Below, in pieces: positions 1 to 5,432 of a stretch of DNA of 5,432 nt. The notes below the pieces were generated by a model. The model searched no databases. It saw only the letters and a program-made list of their open reading frames with translations, and was not told where the DNA came from. Source of the stretch: Firmicutes bacterium HGW-Firmicutes-10 (lineage in GTDB: Bacteria > Bacillota_I > Bacilli_A > Erysipelotrichales > Erysipelotrichaceae); the NCBI GenBank assembly GCA_002841605.1, contig PHAF01000127.1:1-5432 (forward strand). The letters are read 5' to 3'. The position numbers and the translations under genes are program-made. Positions within the stretch are counted from its first letter, which is position 1, and every line of letters begins with the position of its first letter.

Positions 1-702
1 TATGATGGGAGAAATCTGACGACATCATTACCTCCGATCGGGATGGTAGATGAGTTGTTTGAAAACTTAAAAGCACAAGGATATGACATGATTTTTGCGG
101 TCGTCATTGCATCTGCTTTATCTTCGACTTTGTCTGCCTTGGCAGCCAGTGCACAACGACAAGACTTGTTGTTTGATTTCGTTGATTGTCATGCAATCAT
201 GATCAATGAACTTCACTTGGCAATTTCAGCACGAAAACTCTTTGACAAGGGATTTAGTGTTGAAGAAGTTAAAAGACGCTGCAACAAATCAATAAAGGAT
301 AGTATGACTTTTGTAATTCCTAAGGATTTGAAGCAATTACAAAAGAGCGGTCGGATCACACCGATGGCGGCTGCATTGGGCGGATTTTTGAATCTGAAAC
401 CACTGTTAAAAATCAGTGTGGAAACCGGCGGGAAAGTAGATGCTTTTGAGAAGGTGAGAACCATGGGTAAAGCCTTTGAAATTATGGTGCAATACTTCAA
501 GGATCAGAACGTTGACAAAGATTGTCTGATCACGGTGGCTCATGTTTGGGATGCTCAAACCGGTCGACAATTGATGGATATCATGAAGGAAAACTTCCCA
601 CAGACAGAGATCATATTTACCGATCTGGTTTCAGTAATCGGATGTCATACAGGACTTGGTGCGGTAGGAGCACAATATATTCGTAGAGTAGAACTGGATT
701 AA
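1..702 (+). CDS. DegV family fatty-acid-binding protein, 5'-truncated
   Basis: C-terminal 233 residues of a DegV/FakB-type protein. The family binds a fatty acid in a two-domain EDD fold; FakB members present it to the kinase FakA for phosphorylation and entry into phospholipid synthesis. Frame 1 is open from base 1, and family-like sequence (TTSLPP, visible residues 7-12) lies upstream of the first ATG at 43. The gene therefore starts outside the window, and 43 is not its start. Visible motifs are ASALSST (37-43, in the place of the usual SS-LSGT), KSGRIT (115-120, the LKKGGRIS region) followed by LNLKPLLKI, and a C-terminal VIGCHTGLG around His216 where the family usually has HTGPG. Full members have about 280-290 residues, so some 50-60 are missing here. 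No fakA is in view, so the lipid substrate and partner are inferred from the family only. The gene is closed by its own terminator. Confidence 0.9.
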   Translation, partial: YDGRNLTTSLPPIGMVDELFENLKAQGYDMIFAVVIASALSSTLSALAASAQRQDLLFDFVDCHAIMINELHLAISARKLFDKGFSVEEVKRRCNKSIKDSMTFVIPKDLKQLQKSGRITPMAAALGGFLNLKPLLKISVETGGKVDAFEKVRTMGKAFEIMVQYFKDQNVDKDCLITVAHVWDAQTGRQLMDIMKENFPQTEIIFTDLVSVIGCHTGLGAVGAQYIRRVELD

Positions 703-719
703 TTCCAGTTCTTTTGTTT
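691..719 (+). terminator. Intrinsic terminator of the degV-like gene
   Basis: A perfect 8-bp stem, GAACTGGA (691-698) with TCCAGTTC (704-711), has a 5-nt loop and is followed by TTTTGTTT. The TAA stop of the DegV-like gene (700-702) lies in the loop, so the last codons double as the terminator stem. This separates the gene from the htpG unit. Confidence 0.85.
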
Positions 720-726
720 AAAGGAC

Positions 727-755
727 TTGAAAAATTCGAAAAAATTGCCTAAAAT
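727..755 (+). promoter_or_regulatory. SigA-type promoter of htpG
   Basis: A -35 box TTGAAA (727-732) and a -10 box TAAAAT (750-755) are separated by exactly 17 nt. Transcription should start near 762, which is inside the left arm of the CIRCE operator. The promoter lies just after the upstream terminator, as expected for a new transcription unit. A housekeeping promoter combined with an operator fits control by repression rather than by a heat-shock sigma factor. Confidence 0.75.
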
Positions 756-759
756 ACTA

Positions 760-786
760 TTAGCACTTAAATGAATAGAGTGCTAA
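760..786 (+). promoter_or_regulatory. CIRCE operator (HrcA binding site)
   Basis: TTAGCACTT (760-768), 9 nt, then GAGTGCTAA (778-786). This matches the CIRCE consensus TTAGCACTC-N9-GAGTGCTAA at 17 of 18 arm positions. The one change, T at 768, leaves a T opposite G778. CIRCE is bound by the repressor HrcA and usually controls groESL and dnaK operons. Here it overlaps the expected transcription start and ends 2 nt before the htpG ribosome binding site, so a bound repressor would block htpG and the gene behind it. Confidence 0.95.
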
Positions 787-800
787 ATGGAGGGAAAACA

Positions 801-2705
801 GTGGCAGAAACAATGCAGTTTCAAGCAGAATCAAAAAGATTGTTAGAACTTATGATTCACTCGATTTACACGCACAAAGAAATTTTCTTGCGTGAACTTA
901 TTTCCAATGCGTCAGATGCGTTGGACAAAATTTACTTTTTATCGTTGGAAGATGATTCAATTCTCATCGATCGTACTAAATTGGCGATCAGTATCTCCGT
1001 CGATAAAGAAAACCGTACACTGACGATTTCGGATAACGGAATCGGAATGACGAAAGAGGAATTAAGAGATAATCTGGGTACAATAGCCAAAAGTGGCTCT
1101 CTTGCATTCAAGCAGGCATTGGCAAAGGCGTCTGATGAAATCGATATCATCGGCCAGTTTGGGGTCGGTTTCTATTCGGCATTTATGGTTTCGCAACATG
1201 TAACCGTGATTACAAAATCAGTCAAAGAAGAAGTGGCATACCGATTTGAATCTGCGGGAAGTGATGGTTTCACGATCGATGAAGACCAAAAAGATGAAGT
1301 TGGAACAACCATCATTTGTAAAATCAAAGATAACAATGATGATGAGAACTATGATGAATTTTTAGAATCATATCGTATTAAAGGTTTGGTTAAGCAATAT
1401 TCGGACTATATCCGCTATCCGATTCAAATGTTAAAGAATATGGATGATGAAGATGAAAACGAAGAGTCGGAAAATACTGAAGAAACTAAGGAAGAATTTG
1501 AAACCCTGAACTCTATGACGCCTTTATGGCGCAAAAGCAAAGCAGACATTACGGAAGAGGATTATCATAAATTCTATAAAGATAAATTCCATGACTGGGA
1601 AGATCCGGCAAAGGTAATCCATATGCAAGCAGAGGGAAACCTTTCGTATCAAGCACTATTATTTATCCCAGGCAAGACACCGTTCAACTTTTATTCCAAC
1701 GAATATGAAAAAGGGTTACAGTTATATAGCAAAGGTGTATTTATCATGGAGAAGGCAAAGGAGCTTCTCGGTGATCACTTCCGGTTTGTTCGCGGGTTAG
1801 TAGATTCCCCTGATTTCTCGTTAAACATTTCCCGGGAAATCCTGCAACATGACCGTCAGTTAAAGGCAATTGCTTCGCGTTTAGAAAAGAAAATCAAAAG
1901 CGAATTGTTATCGATGTTGAAAATGGATCGAGAAGCATATGAGAAGTTCTGGAAGAATTTTGGTATGCAGATCAAGTATGGCATTTATCAGGATTTCGGA
2001 GCACACCGCGAGTTGTTGGAAGATTTGGTTTTGTTTACGTCCTCGCGTGATAAAAAACTTATTTCATTGGAAGAATATGTCGCACGCATGCCGGAAGATC
2101 AAAAAGAAATTTTCTTTGTGGCTGGGGATAGCATTGAAAAATGTGAAGCATTACCTCAAAGCGAGTTAGTTCGTGATAAAGGTTATGAAATTTTGTATCT
2201 GGTAGACGATATTGACGAGTTTGTCATTCAAATCATGCATATGTATAAAGAAAAGCCATTTAAATCCATCAACCAGGGAGATTTGGATTTATTGAATGAA
2301 GATGAAAAGTCGGAAATTCAGAAGAAATCCGAGGAAAGCAAAGATTTGTTTGTGTCGATTAAAGAAGCTTTGGGTGATTCCGTTGAAGATGTCCGCTTAT
2401 CGACTCGCTTGAAAAGTCATCCGGTCTGCCTTGTAAGTGCTGAAGGTTTATCTTTTGAAATGGAAAAAGTGTTGGCTCAGATGCCGGATGCCGGAGAAAA
2501 AATGAAGGCTAAGCGCATTCTTGAGATCAATCCGGAACACCCGTTGTTACAAACTCTTCGCCGAGTTCATTCAGCACGCCCGGAAAAACTGCATGATATT
2601 GCGTGGTTGTTGTATGATCAGGCATGTCTGATGGAGGGATTGCCGATTGAAGATCCGATGGGATTTTCTAAGAAGTTAGCGCAGTTAATGATTGATGCAT
2701 TCTAG
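801..2705 (+). CDS. htpG: Molecular chaperone HtpG (bacterial Hsp90)
   Basis: Cytosolic ATP-dependent Hsp90 chaperone, 634 residues, against about 625 in E. coli and B. subtilis. I place the start at GTG 801: GGAGGG (789-794) lies 6 nt upstream, while the earlier ATG at 771 falls inside the CIRCE operator and cannot be the real start. ATG 813 is a weaker alternative. The N-terminal GHKL ATPase shows ELISNASDALDK with Glu32 and Asn36, SDNGIGMT with Asp78, GTIAKSGS (93-100) and GQFGVGFYSAF (118-128). A very acidic linker follows at about 214-234. The middle domain carries LNISREILQHDR with Arg345, the position of the arginine that contacts the ATP phosphate. The C-terminal dimerisation domain follows from about residue 510. 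The gene is intact. It is transcribed from the promoter at 727 under CIRCE, and the HAD gene follows 15 nt after its stop, probably on the same mRNA. Confidence 0.98.
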   Translation: MAETMQFQAESKRLLELMIHSIYTHKEIFLRELISNASDALDKIYFLSLEDDSILIDRTKLAISISVDKENRTLTISDNGIGMTKEELRDNLGTIAKSGSLAFKQALAKASDEIDIIGQFGVGFYSAFMVSQHVTVITKSVKEEVAYRFESAGSDGFTIDEDQKDEVGTTIICKIKDNNDDENYDEFLESYRIKGLVKQYSDYIRYPIQMLKNMDDEDENEESENTEETKEEFETLNSMTPLWRKSKADITEEDYHKFYKDKFHDWEDPAKVIHMQAEGNLSYQALLFIPGKTPFNFYSNEYEKGLQLYSKGVFIMEKAKELLGDHFRFVRGLVDSPDFSLNISREILQHDRQLKAIASRLEKKIKSELLSMLKMDREAYEKFWKNFGMQIKYGIYQDFGAHRELLEDLVLFTSSRDKKLISLEEYVARMPEDQKEIFFVAGDSIEKCEALPQSELVRDKGYEILYLVDDIDEFVIQIMHMYKEKPFKSINQGDLDLLNEDEKSEIQKKSEESKDLFVSIKEALGDSVEDVRLSTRLKSHPVCLVSAEGLSFEMEKVLAQMPDAGEKMKAKRILEINPEHPLLQTLRRVHSARPEKLHDIAWLLYDQACLMEGLPIEDPMGFSKKLAQLMIDAF

Positions 2706-2720
2706 CATCGGAGGAAATGT

Positions 2721-3272
2721 ATGAACGTATACGACTTTGACAAAACGGTTTATGATGGAGACAGCTCGGTTGATTTTCTGATATTCGTCTATAAAAAATA
2801 TCCGACATTATTGAGATTTACTTTTCTTCAGCTTTGGGCAGCATTGAAATACAAACTGAAAATTACTGATAAGACGACGATGAAAACGACGATCTACACA
2901 TATTTCACCGCATTGAAGGACGTTGATGCTGAAGTCGATGCGTTTTGGATAAGGCATGAGCATAAAGTGAAGGACTGGTACAAGAAGCAACGCAAGGATG
3001 ACGATGTCATTATCTCGGCTTCTCCGGAATTTCTGTTAAAGCCGGTTTGCGAGCGGTTGAATGTGAAGTTGATAGCTTCTGATGTGGATAAACACACCGG
3101 AAAGAACTTGCGCAAAAACTGTTATGGAGACCAAAAGCCGATTCGCTTTGAAGAGTTGTATTCATTGAGTGATATCGATGATTTCTATTCGGATTCATAT
3201 TCAGATGATCCAATGGCAAAACTGGCTAAAAGAAGTTTCTTGGTAACAGGCAATAAAATCACGAATTGGTAG
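2721..3272 (+). CDS. HAD-IB family phosphatase, substrate unknown
   Basis: Small hydrolase of the haloacid dehalogenase superfamily, 183 residues, resembling the subfamily IB (SerB-like) phosphatases. All four catalytic motifs are present: DFDKT with nucleophile Asp5 and acid/base Asp7; the motif II serine, Ser99 in VIISAS; the motif III lysine, Lys139 in GDQKP; and metal-binding Asp158 and Asp162 in YSDSYSDDP. The cap segment between motifs I and II holds a hydrophobic-basic stretch (about residues 20-48), which could touch membrane or a lipid-like substrate, but no clear transmembrane helix is seen. It is somewhat shorter than the usual 200-230 residues. GGAGGA (2710-2715) lies 5 nt before the ATG, and the gene follows htpG by 15 nt, so it is probably co-transcribed and heat-inducible. 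The substrate cannot be read from the sequence; phosphoserine or a phospholipid-type phosphate would both be guesses. Confidence 0.85.
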   Translation: MNVYDFDKTVYDGDSSVDFLIFVYKKYPTLLRFTFLQLWAALKYKLKITDKTTMKTTIYTYFTALKDVDAEVDAFWIRHEHKVKDWYKKQRKDDDVIISASPEFLLKPVCERLNVKLIASDVDKHTGKNLRKNCYGDQKPIRFEELYSLSDIDDFYSDSYSDDPMAKLAKRSFLVTGNKITNW

Positions 3273-3277
3273 GAATT

Positions 3278-3316
3278 ACCACCTGCATATCATATATGAT
3301 AGCGGGTGGTCTTTTT
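3278..3316 (+). terminator. Intrinsic terminator of htpG-HAD unit, overlapping the comFA leader
   Basis: A long hairpin begins 5 nt after the HAD stop codon. ACCACC (3278-3283) pairs with GGTGGT (3305-3310), and the stem continues through a T-G wobble and two GC pairs. After a one-base bulge (A3287), five more pairs (3288-3292 with 3297-3301) close a 4-nt loop. C and TTTTT follow at 3311-3316. The comFA ATG begins at the very next base, and its only plausible ribosome binding site (3304-3309) is in the 3' arm of the stem. Confidence 0.85.
3304..3309 (+). promoter_or_regulatory. Probable comFA ribosome binding site, inside the hairpin
   Basis: GGGTGG lies 7 nt before ATG 3317 and is the only purine-rich, Shine-Dalgarno-like stretch at a workable distance. 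It has one mismatch to GGAGG and is paired with CCACC in the terminator stem. If the transcript begins upstream of the hairpin, the folded form would hide this site. Confidence 0.5.
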
Positions 3317-4441
3317 ATGAGTTCTTGTCCATTTTGCGGAAATCTTGATACACGTTATTTTGCAATCGGTTCTCGGGGGGAATATTGTCGTAAGTGCGTC
3401 ATGTTTGTTTCCAATATAAGTGGAATAGAAGGCAAGCTGGATTGGAATTGCGGGGATGAGCAATACCGATTGGACTACCCTTTGACCATCTATCAACAAG
3501 AAGTCTCTGATCAAATCAGAGAAAAAGTTTTATTGTCAGATGTGTTGGTGGATGCTGTGTGTGGTGCGGGGAAAACAGAATTGGTTTTGGGTGCTATTGA
3601 AGATGCATTGATTGCGCGCAAAAAGGTGGGGTGGGCGATTCCAAGAAGACAGGTCGTTCTTGAATTGAAAGAGCGGCTTGCAGCGATCTTTTCTTCTTTG
3701 GATGTCGTTGCGGTATGTCAGGGTCACACGGATAAGACGGATGGTGACTTGATACTTTGTACAACACACCAATTGTACCGTTACAGAGAGTGGTTCGATC
3801 TGTTGATTTTGGATGAACCGGATGCTTTTCCGTATAAAGGGAATGACATGCTGGCGAATTTTGCGCGCAATTCCTGCCGGGGGAAAATGATTTATTTGAC
3901 TGCAACACCGGATGAAAAAATGATTTGCAAGGTTGACACGGGAAGCATGGCGTTGGTAAAACTAAATGCACGTCCCCATGGCCATCCGGTCATTGTTCCA
4001 AAGATGAAATTGATGCCAAGCTTTGTCTGTTATTTTTTTCTTGTCAGTAAGATAAAAGATGCTCGTCGCTGGATCATCTTTGTGCCGACCCGCAAGATAG
4101 CCAGACTTTTATCTTGGTTTCTTCAAACCGACTATCTGACATCGCAAAGTGAGAGAAAGGAAGAAATCATAGAGCGGTTTCGATCAAAAGAGAAAAGAAT
4201 CATGGTAGCTACCACGATTCTGGAGCGCGGCGTTACATTTGAAGATATCAATGTTATGGTATTGTTTGCTGATCATCCGGTATTTGACACAGCCAGTTTG
4301 ATTCAGATCAGCGGGCGGGTTGGACGGAGCTTTGCTTTTCCAAAGGGGGAATGCATATTTTTATCAAGAAGCAAAACGTTGGCGGCCATTCGTTGTTTAA
4401 AGAAAATCGAAGAGGCGAACCGATCTGTCTTTGGTGTTTAA
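3317..4441 (+). CDS. comFA: Late competence protein ComFA, DEAD-type DNA translocase
   Basis: ATPase thought to drive single-stranded DNA through the membrane channel ComEC during natural transformation, acting at the inner membrane face. It has 374 residues, against about 460 in B. subtilis; the difference includes a missing N-terminal extension. A four-cysteine zinc site starts at once: Cys4, Cys7, Cys24, Cys27. The helicase motifs follow in order: Walker A GAGKT (83-87, Lys86), Walker B LILDEPDAFPY (Asp166-Glu167), motif III TATP (195-198), FVPTRK (motif IV region), TTILERGVTF (motif V) and QISGRVGR (330-337, motif VI). DEPDAFP is typical of ComFA. I chose ATG 3317 because it puts MSSCPFCG at the N-terminus. 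The in-frame TTG 3266 and ATG 3296 would translate the terminator hairpin and lack a ribosome binding site. No clear promoter is seen, so expression depends on read-through or on an unrecognised promoter. comFC overlaps the 3' end. Confidence 0.95.
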   Translation: MSSCPFCGNLDTRYFAIGSRGEYCRKCVMFVSNISGIEGKLDWNCGDEQYRLDYPLTIYQQEVSDQIREKVLLSDVLVDAVCGAGKTELVLGAIEDALIARKKVGWAIPRRQVVLELKERLAAIFSSLDVVAVCQGHTDKTDGDLILCTTHQLYRYREWFDLLILDEPDAFPYKGNDMLANFARNSCRGKMIYLTATPDEKMICKVDTGSMALVKLNARPHGHPVIVPKMKLMPSFVCYFFLVSKIKDARRWIIFVPTRKIARLLSWFLQTDYLTSQSERKEEIIERFRSKEKRIMVATTILERGVTFEDINVMVLFADHPVFDTASLIQISGRVGRSFAFPKGECIFLSRSKTLAAIRCLKKIEEANRSVFGV

Positions 4442-5040
4442 GAGATTTGTATCATGATGCAACACTGTTCTCACTCTTTGATGATCGTCTAAAACTGTGT
4501 CTTGATTGTCAGATGAAACTGACATACAAAAAAATCCGGTTTATATTGGATGGTGTTGAGGTCGTTTCATTTTTCGAGTATGACAAACATATATCTGATT
4601 TGCTCATCTTGTATAAGGAGCATTGTGATGAAGCGCTAGCTCCACTGTTCTTCGATCGTGTAAAAAAACAGATAAATAAAGAATACAGGGAGCACACGTG
4701 CATTCCTCTTCCGTCATCTTCTCAGAAAGTGGCTCAGCGCGGATTTCATCATTTACACCGGATGATCGATTCTCTGAATCTTGAGGTAGCAGATGTTTTG
4801 ATTAAAACACAAGATGTCAAGCAGGCTCAGTTGTCAAAAGAAGCACGAAGCCATATTGATTTGGTCTTTGAAATCAAAAAAGATATTGACTGCTCATTTA
4901 AAAAAGTCGTGTTGATTGACGATGTTTGTACGACGGGAGCTTCATTAAAAGCTGCGGCTGCGCTGATATCGCCTTATTGCAAAGAGTTGTGTGCAATTAC
5001 CTTTGCTTATCATCCATTGTGGAAAACAAAGGCGGCTTAG
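4351..5040 (+). CDS. comFC: ComF family protein ComFC (phosphoribosyltransferase fold)
   Basis: Competence protein that works with ComFA in DNA uptake; it has a type I phosphoribosyltransferase fold. From ATG 4351 it has 229 residues. One zinc site is visible (CLWC 26-29, CLDC 50-53), then a core with LPSSSQKVAQRGF and the PRPP-binding loop VLIDDVCTTGAS (187-198). Many ComFC proteins carry a second CPxCG/CxxC pair after the first zinc site; here the sequence runs straight into the core, so this is a short form. The start is uncertain. ATG 4351 gives about 90 nt of overlap with comFA, and its purine run AAAGGGGG (4342-4349) is only 1 nt away. TTG 4393 has GGCGG 7 nt upstream. An AUC at 4423 lies 7 nt after GAAGAGG and would give MCLWC, the usual ComFC N-terminus. 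The overlap implies co-translation with comFA. The product is secure; the first 25 residues are not. Confidence 0.9.
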   Translation: MHIFIKKQNVGGHSLFKENRRGEPICLWCLRDLYHDATLFSLFDDRLKLCLDCQMKLTYKKIRFILDGVEVVSFFEYDKHISDLLILYKEHCDEALAPLFFDRVKKQINKEYREHTCIPLPSSSQKVAQRGFHHLHRMIDSLNLEVADVLIKTQDVKQAQLSKEARSHIDLVFEIKKDIDCSFKKVVLIDDVCTTGASLKAAAALISPYCKELCAITFAYHPLWKTKAA

Positions 5041-5074
5041 CATTGCACTCAATAAGGTTGTTGAAAAGTGTGTG

Positions 5075-5092
5075 TTGCAAATGTGTTTGCAA
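5075..5092 (+). promoter_or_regulatory. Perfect inverted repeat over the csp -35 box (possible operator)
   Basis: TTGCAAA (5075-5081), TGTG, TTTGCAA (5086-5092): a perfect 7-bp dyad with a 4-nt spacer. Its right arm contains the whole -35 hexamer TTGCAA (5087-5092). The position suits a repressor site. I do not recognise the motif as that of a particular regulator, and it has no U-run of a terminator behind it. Confidence 0.5.
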
Positions 5093-5115
5093 TTGGTATC
5101 GTTATTATGTATAAT
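5087..5115 (+). promoter_or_regulatory. SigA-type promoter of the cold-shock gene
   Basis: A -35 box TTGCAA (5087-5092) and a perfect -10 box TATAAT (5110-5115) have a 17-nt spacer. Transcription should start near 5122, giving a leader of about 39 nt. That is much shorter than the roughly 160-nt leader of E. coli cspA. The promoter makes the cold-shock gene independent of comF. Confidence 0.85.
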
Positions 5116-5120
5116 GGAAA

Positions 5121-5136
5121 AGTAGCAGTGACTACT
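5121..5136 (+). other. Small hairpin at the 5' end of the csp transcript
   Basis: AGTAG (5121-5125) and CTACT (5132-5136) can form a 5-bp stem with a 6-nt loop, right at the predicted transcription start. It could protect the 5' end of the mRNA or act as a temperature-sensitive element, but it is short and could be chance. Confidence 0.3.
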
Positions 5137-5160
5137 CAAGAAAGGTATAGGATTTAGTAA

Positions 5161-5358
5161 ATGCAAGGAAAAGTAAAGAAGTTTAACAAAGAGAAGGGGT
5201 ACGGTTTCATCAAATTGGCTGATGACAGAGACGTATTCTTCCACTACTCACAATTAGCAATGGAAGGCTTCAAAACAATCGAAGAAGGCGCAGACGTTGA
5301 ATTTGAATTGATCAACGGCGAACGCGGACTTCAAGCTCATAATATTGTTAAAGTGTAA
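5161..5358 (+). CDS. Cold-shock domain protein (CspA/CspB family)
   Basis: Complete 65-residue single cold-shock domain, the usual size for the family. These five-stranded beta-barrels bind single-stranded RNA and DNA and keep mRNA unfolded at low temperature or in fast growth. RNP1 is KGYGFI (12-17) and RNP2 is VFFHY (25-29), with the expected surface aromatics at Phe8, Tyr14, Phe16, Phe26 and His28. RNP2 has Phe and Tyr where VFVHF is commonest, a conservative variation. AGGA (5149-5152) lies 8 nt before the ATG. The gene has its own near-consensus promoter and a strong terminator, so it is monocistronic. Bacillota often carry several csp paralogues; which one this is cannot be told here, so no symbol is given. 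Confidence 0.97.
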   Translation: MQGKVKKFNKEKGYGFIKLADDRDVFFHYSQLAMEGFKTIEEGADVEFELINGERGLQAHNIVKV

Positions 5359-5365
5359 GGTCTAG

Positions 5366-5395
5366 AAAGTTGGGTAGTTCCCAACTTTTTTCTTT
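5366..5395 (+). terminator. Intrinsic terminator of the cold-shock gene
   Basis: A perfect 9-bp stem, AAAGTTGGG (5366-5374) with CCCAACTTT (5380-5388), has a 5-nt loop TAGTT and runs into a T-rich tail, TTTCTTT (5389-5395). It starts 8 nt after the csp stop codon. Confidence 0.93.
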
Positions 5396-5427
5396 CGTGA
5401 TAAACTGTGTGAGGACGGAGGTTGTAT

Positions 5428-5432
5428 ATGGC
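5428..5432 (+). CDS. Start of an unidentified gene, cut off by the right edge
   Basis: GGAGG (5417-5421) lies 6 nt before ATG 5428, followed by GC, so a new gene very probably begins here. Only one full codon is visible and the product cannot be named. In many Bacillota hpf and secA lie downstream of comF, but nothing in these bases tests that. An extended -10-like TGATAAACT (5398-5406) could be its promoter, without a good -35 box. Confidence 0.55.

Noticed and set aside
43..45. ATG 43 as the start of the DegV-like gene
   Set aside because: The frame is open to base 1 and conserved family sequence lies upstream, so the gene is cut by the window edge.
771..800. ATG 771 as the htpG start, adding 10 N-terminal residues
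   Set aside because: It lies inside the CIRCE operator, has no ribosome binding site, and GTG 801 has GGAGGG at good spacing with the normal HtpG N-terminus.
1440..1502. Strongly acidic stretch in htpG as a possible insertion or repeat
   Set aside because: It falls at the known charged linker between the ATPase and middle domains, where length and acidity vary among HtpG proteins.
2694..2709. GATGC/GCATC hairpin at the end of htpG as a terminator
   Set aside because: Only 5 bp with no U-run; the ribosome binding site of the next gene follows at once.
3260..3267. CACGAATT resembling the streptococcal competence (ComX) box TACGAATA before comFA
   Set aside because: Only 6 of 8 bases match, no supporting T-rich element is seen, and such a match is likely by chance in AT-rich DNA.
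3295..3300. TATGAT as a -10 box for comFA within the hairpin
   Set aside because: No acceptable -35 box lies 16-19 nt upstream; TTGGTA at 3266 is 23 nt away.
3594..3971. Minus-strand open frame of 125 codons opposite comFA
   Set aside because: Low-complexity Cys/Pro/His-rich product with no family resemblance and no ribosome binding site; it mirrors a well-supported gene.
4945..5244. Minus-strand open frame of 99 codons opposite the comFC end and csp start
   Set aside because: It runs through the csp promoter and the conserved cold-shock coding sequence, with no recognisable protein features.

Overview
The window reads as ordinary chromosome from a low-GC Gram-positive bacterium (Bacillota). 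The signs are AT-rich coding DNA, strong GGAGG-type ribosome binding sites, SigA-like promoters, U-tailed intrinsic terminators, a CIRCE operator and a late-competence comF pair. An Erysipelotrichia-like lineage is my guess from the style of the proteins; the sequence alone does not prove it. All genes are on the + strand. There is no RNA gene, mobile element, CRISPR array or long repeat.

Layout. (1) 1-702 is the 3' part of a DegV/FakB-type fatty-acid-binding protein gene, open to the left edge and closed by a terminator that overlaps its stop codon. (2) 703-3316 is a heat-shock unit: a SigA promoter, a CIRCE operator, htpG starting at GTG 801, and 15 nt later a small HAD-IB phosphatase gene, ending in a long terminator hairpin. 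(3) 3317-5040 is the comF locus. comFA (a DEAD-type DNA translocase) starts directly after the U-run of that hairpin, and comFC (a phosphoribosyltransferase-fold competence protein) overlaps the end of comFA. (4) 5041-5395 is a monocistronic cold-shock gene with a near-consensus promoter, a perfect inverted repeat over its -35 box, and a strong terminator. (5) 5417-5432 holds the ribosome binding site and first codon of a further gene cut off by the right edge.

How they work together. HtpG is an Hsp90 chaperone, and CIRCE implies control by the repressor HrcA. The HAD gene probably shares the htpG transcript. ComFA and ComFC are partners in taking up single-stranded DNA during transformation. 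Csp is an RNA chaperone. I see no convincing new multi-gene system. The points most worth a second look are regulatory: CIRCE on htpG, the hairpin that both ends the upstream operon and covers the comFA ribosome binding site, the unclear comFC start (possibly AUC), and the palindrome in the csp promoter.
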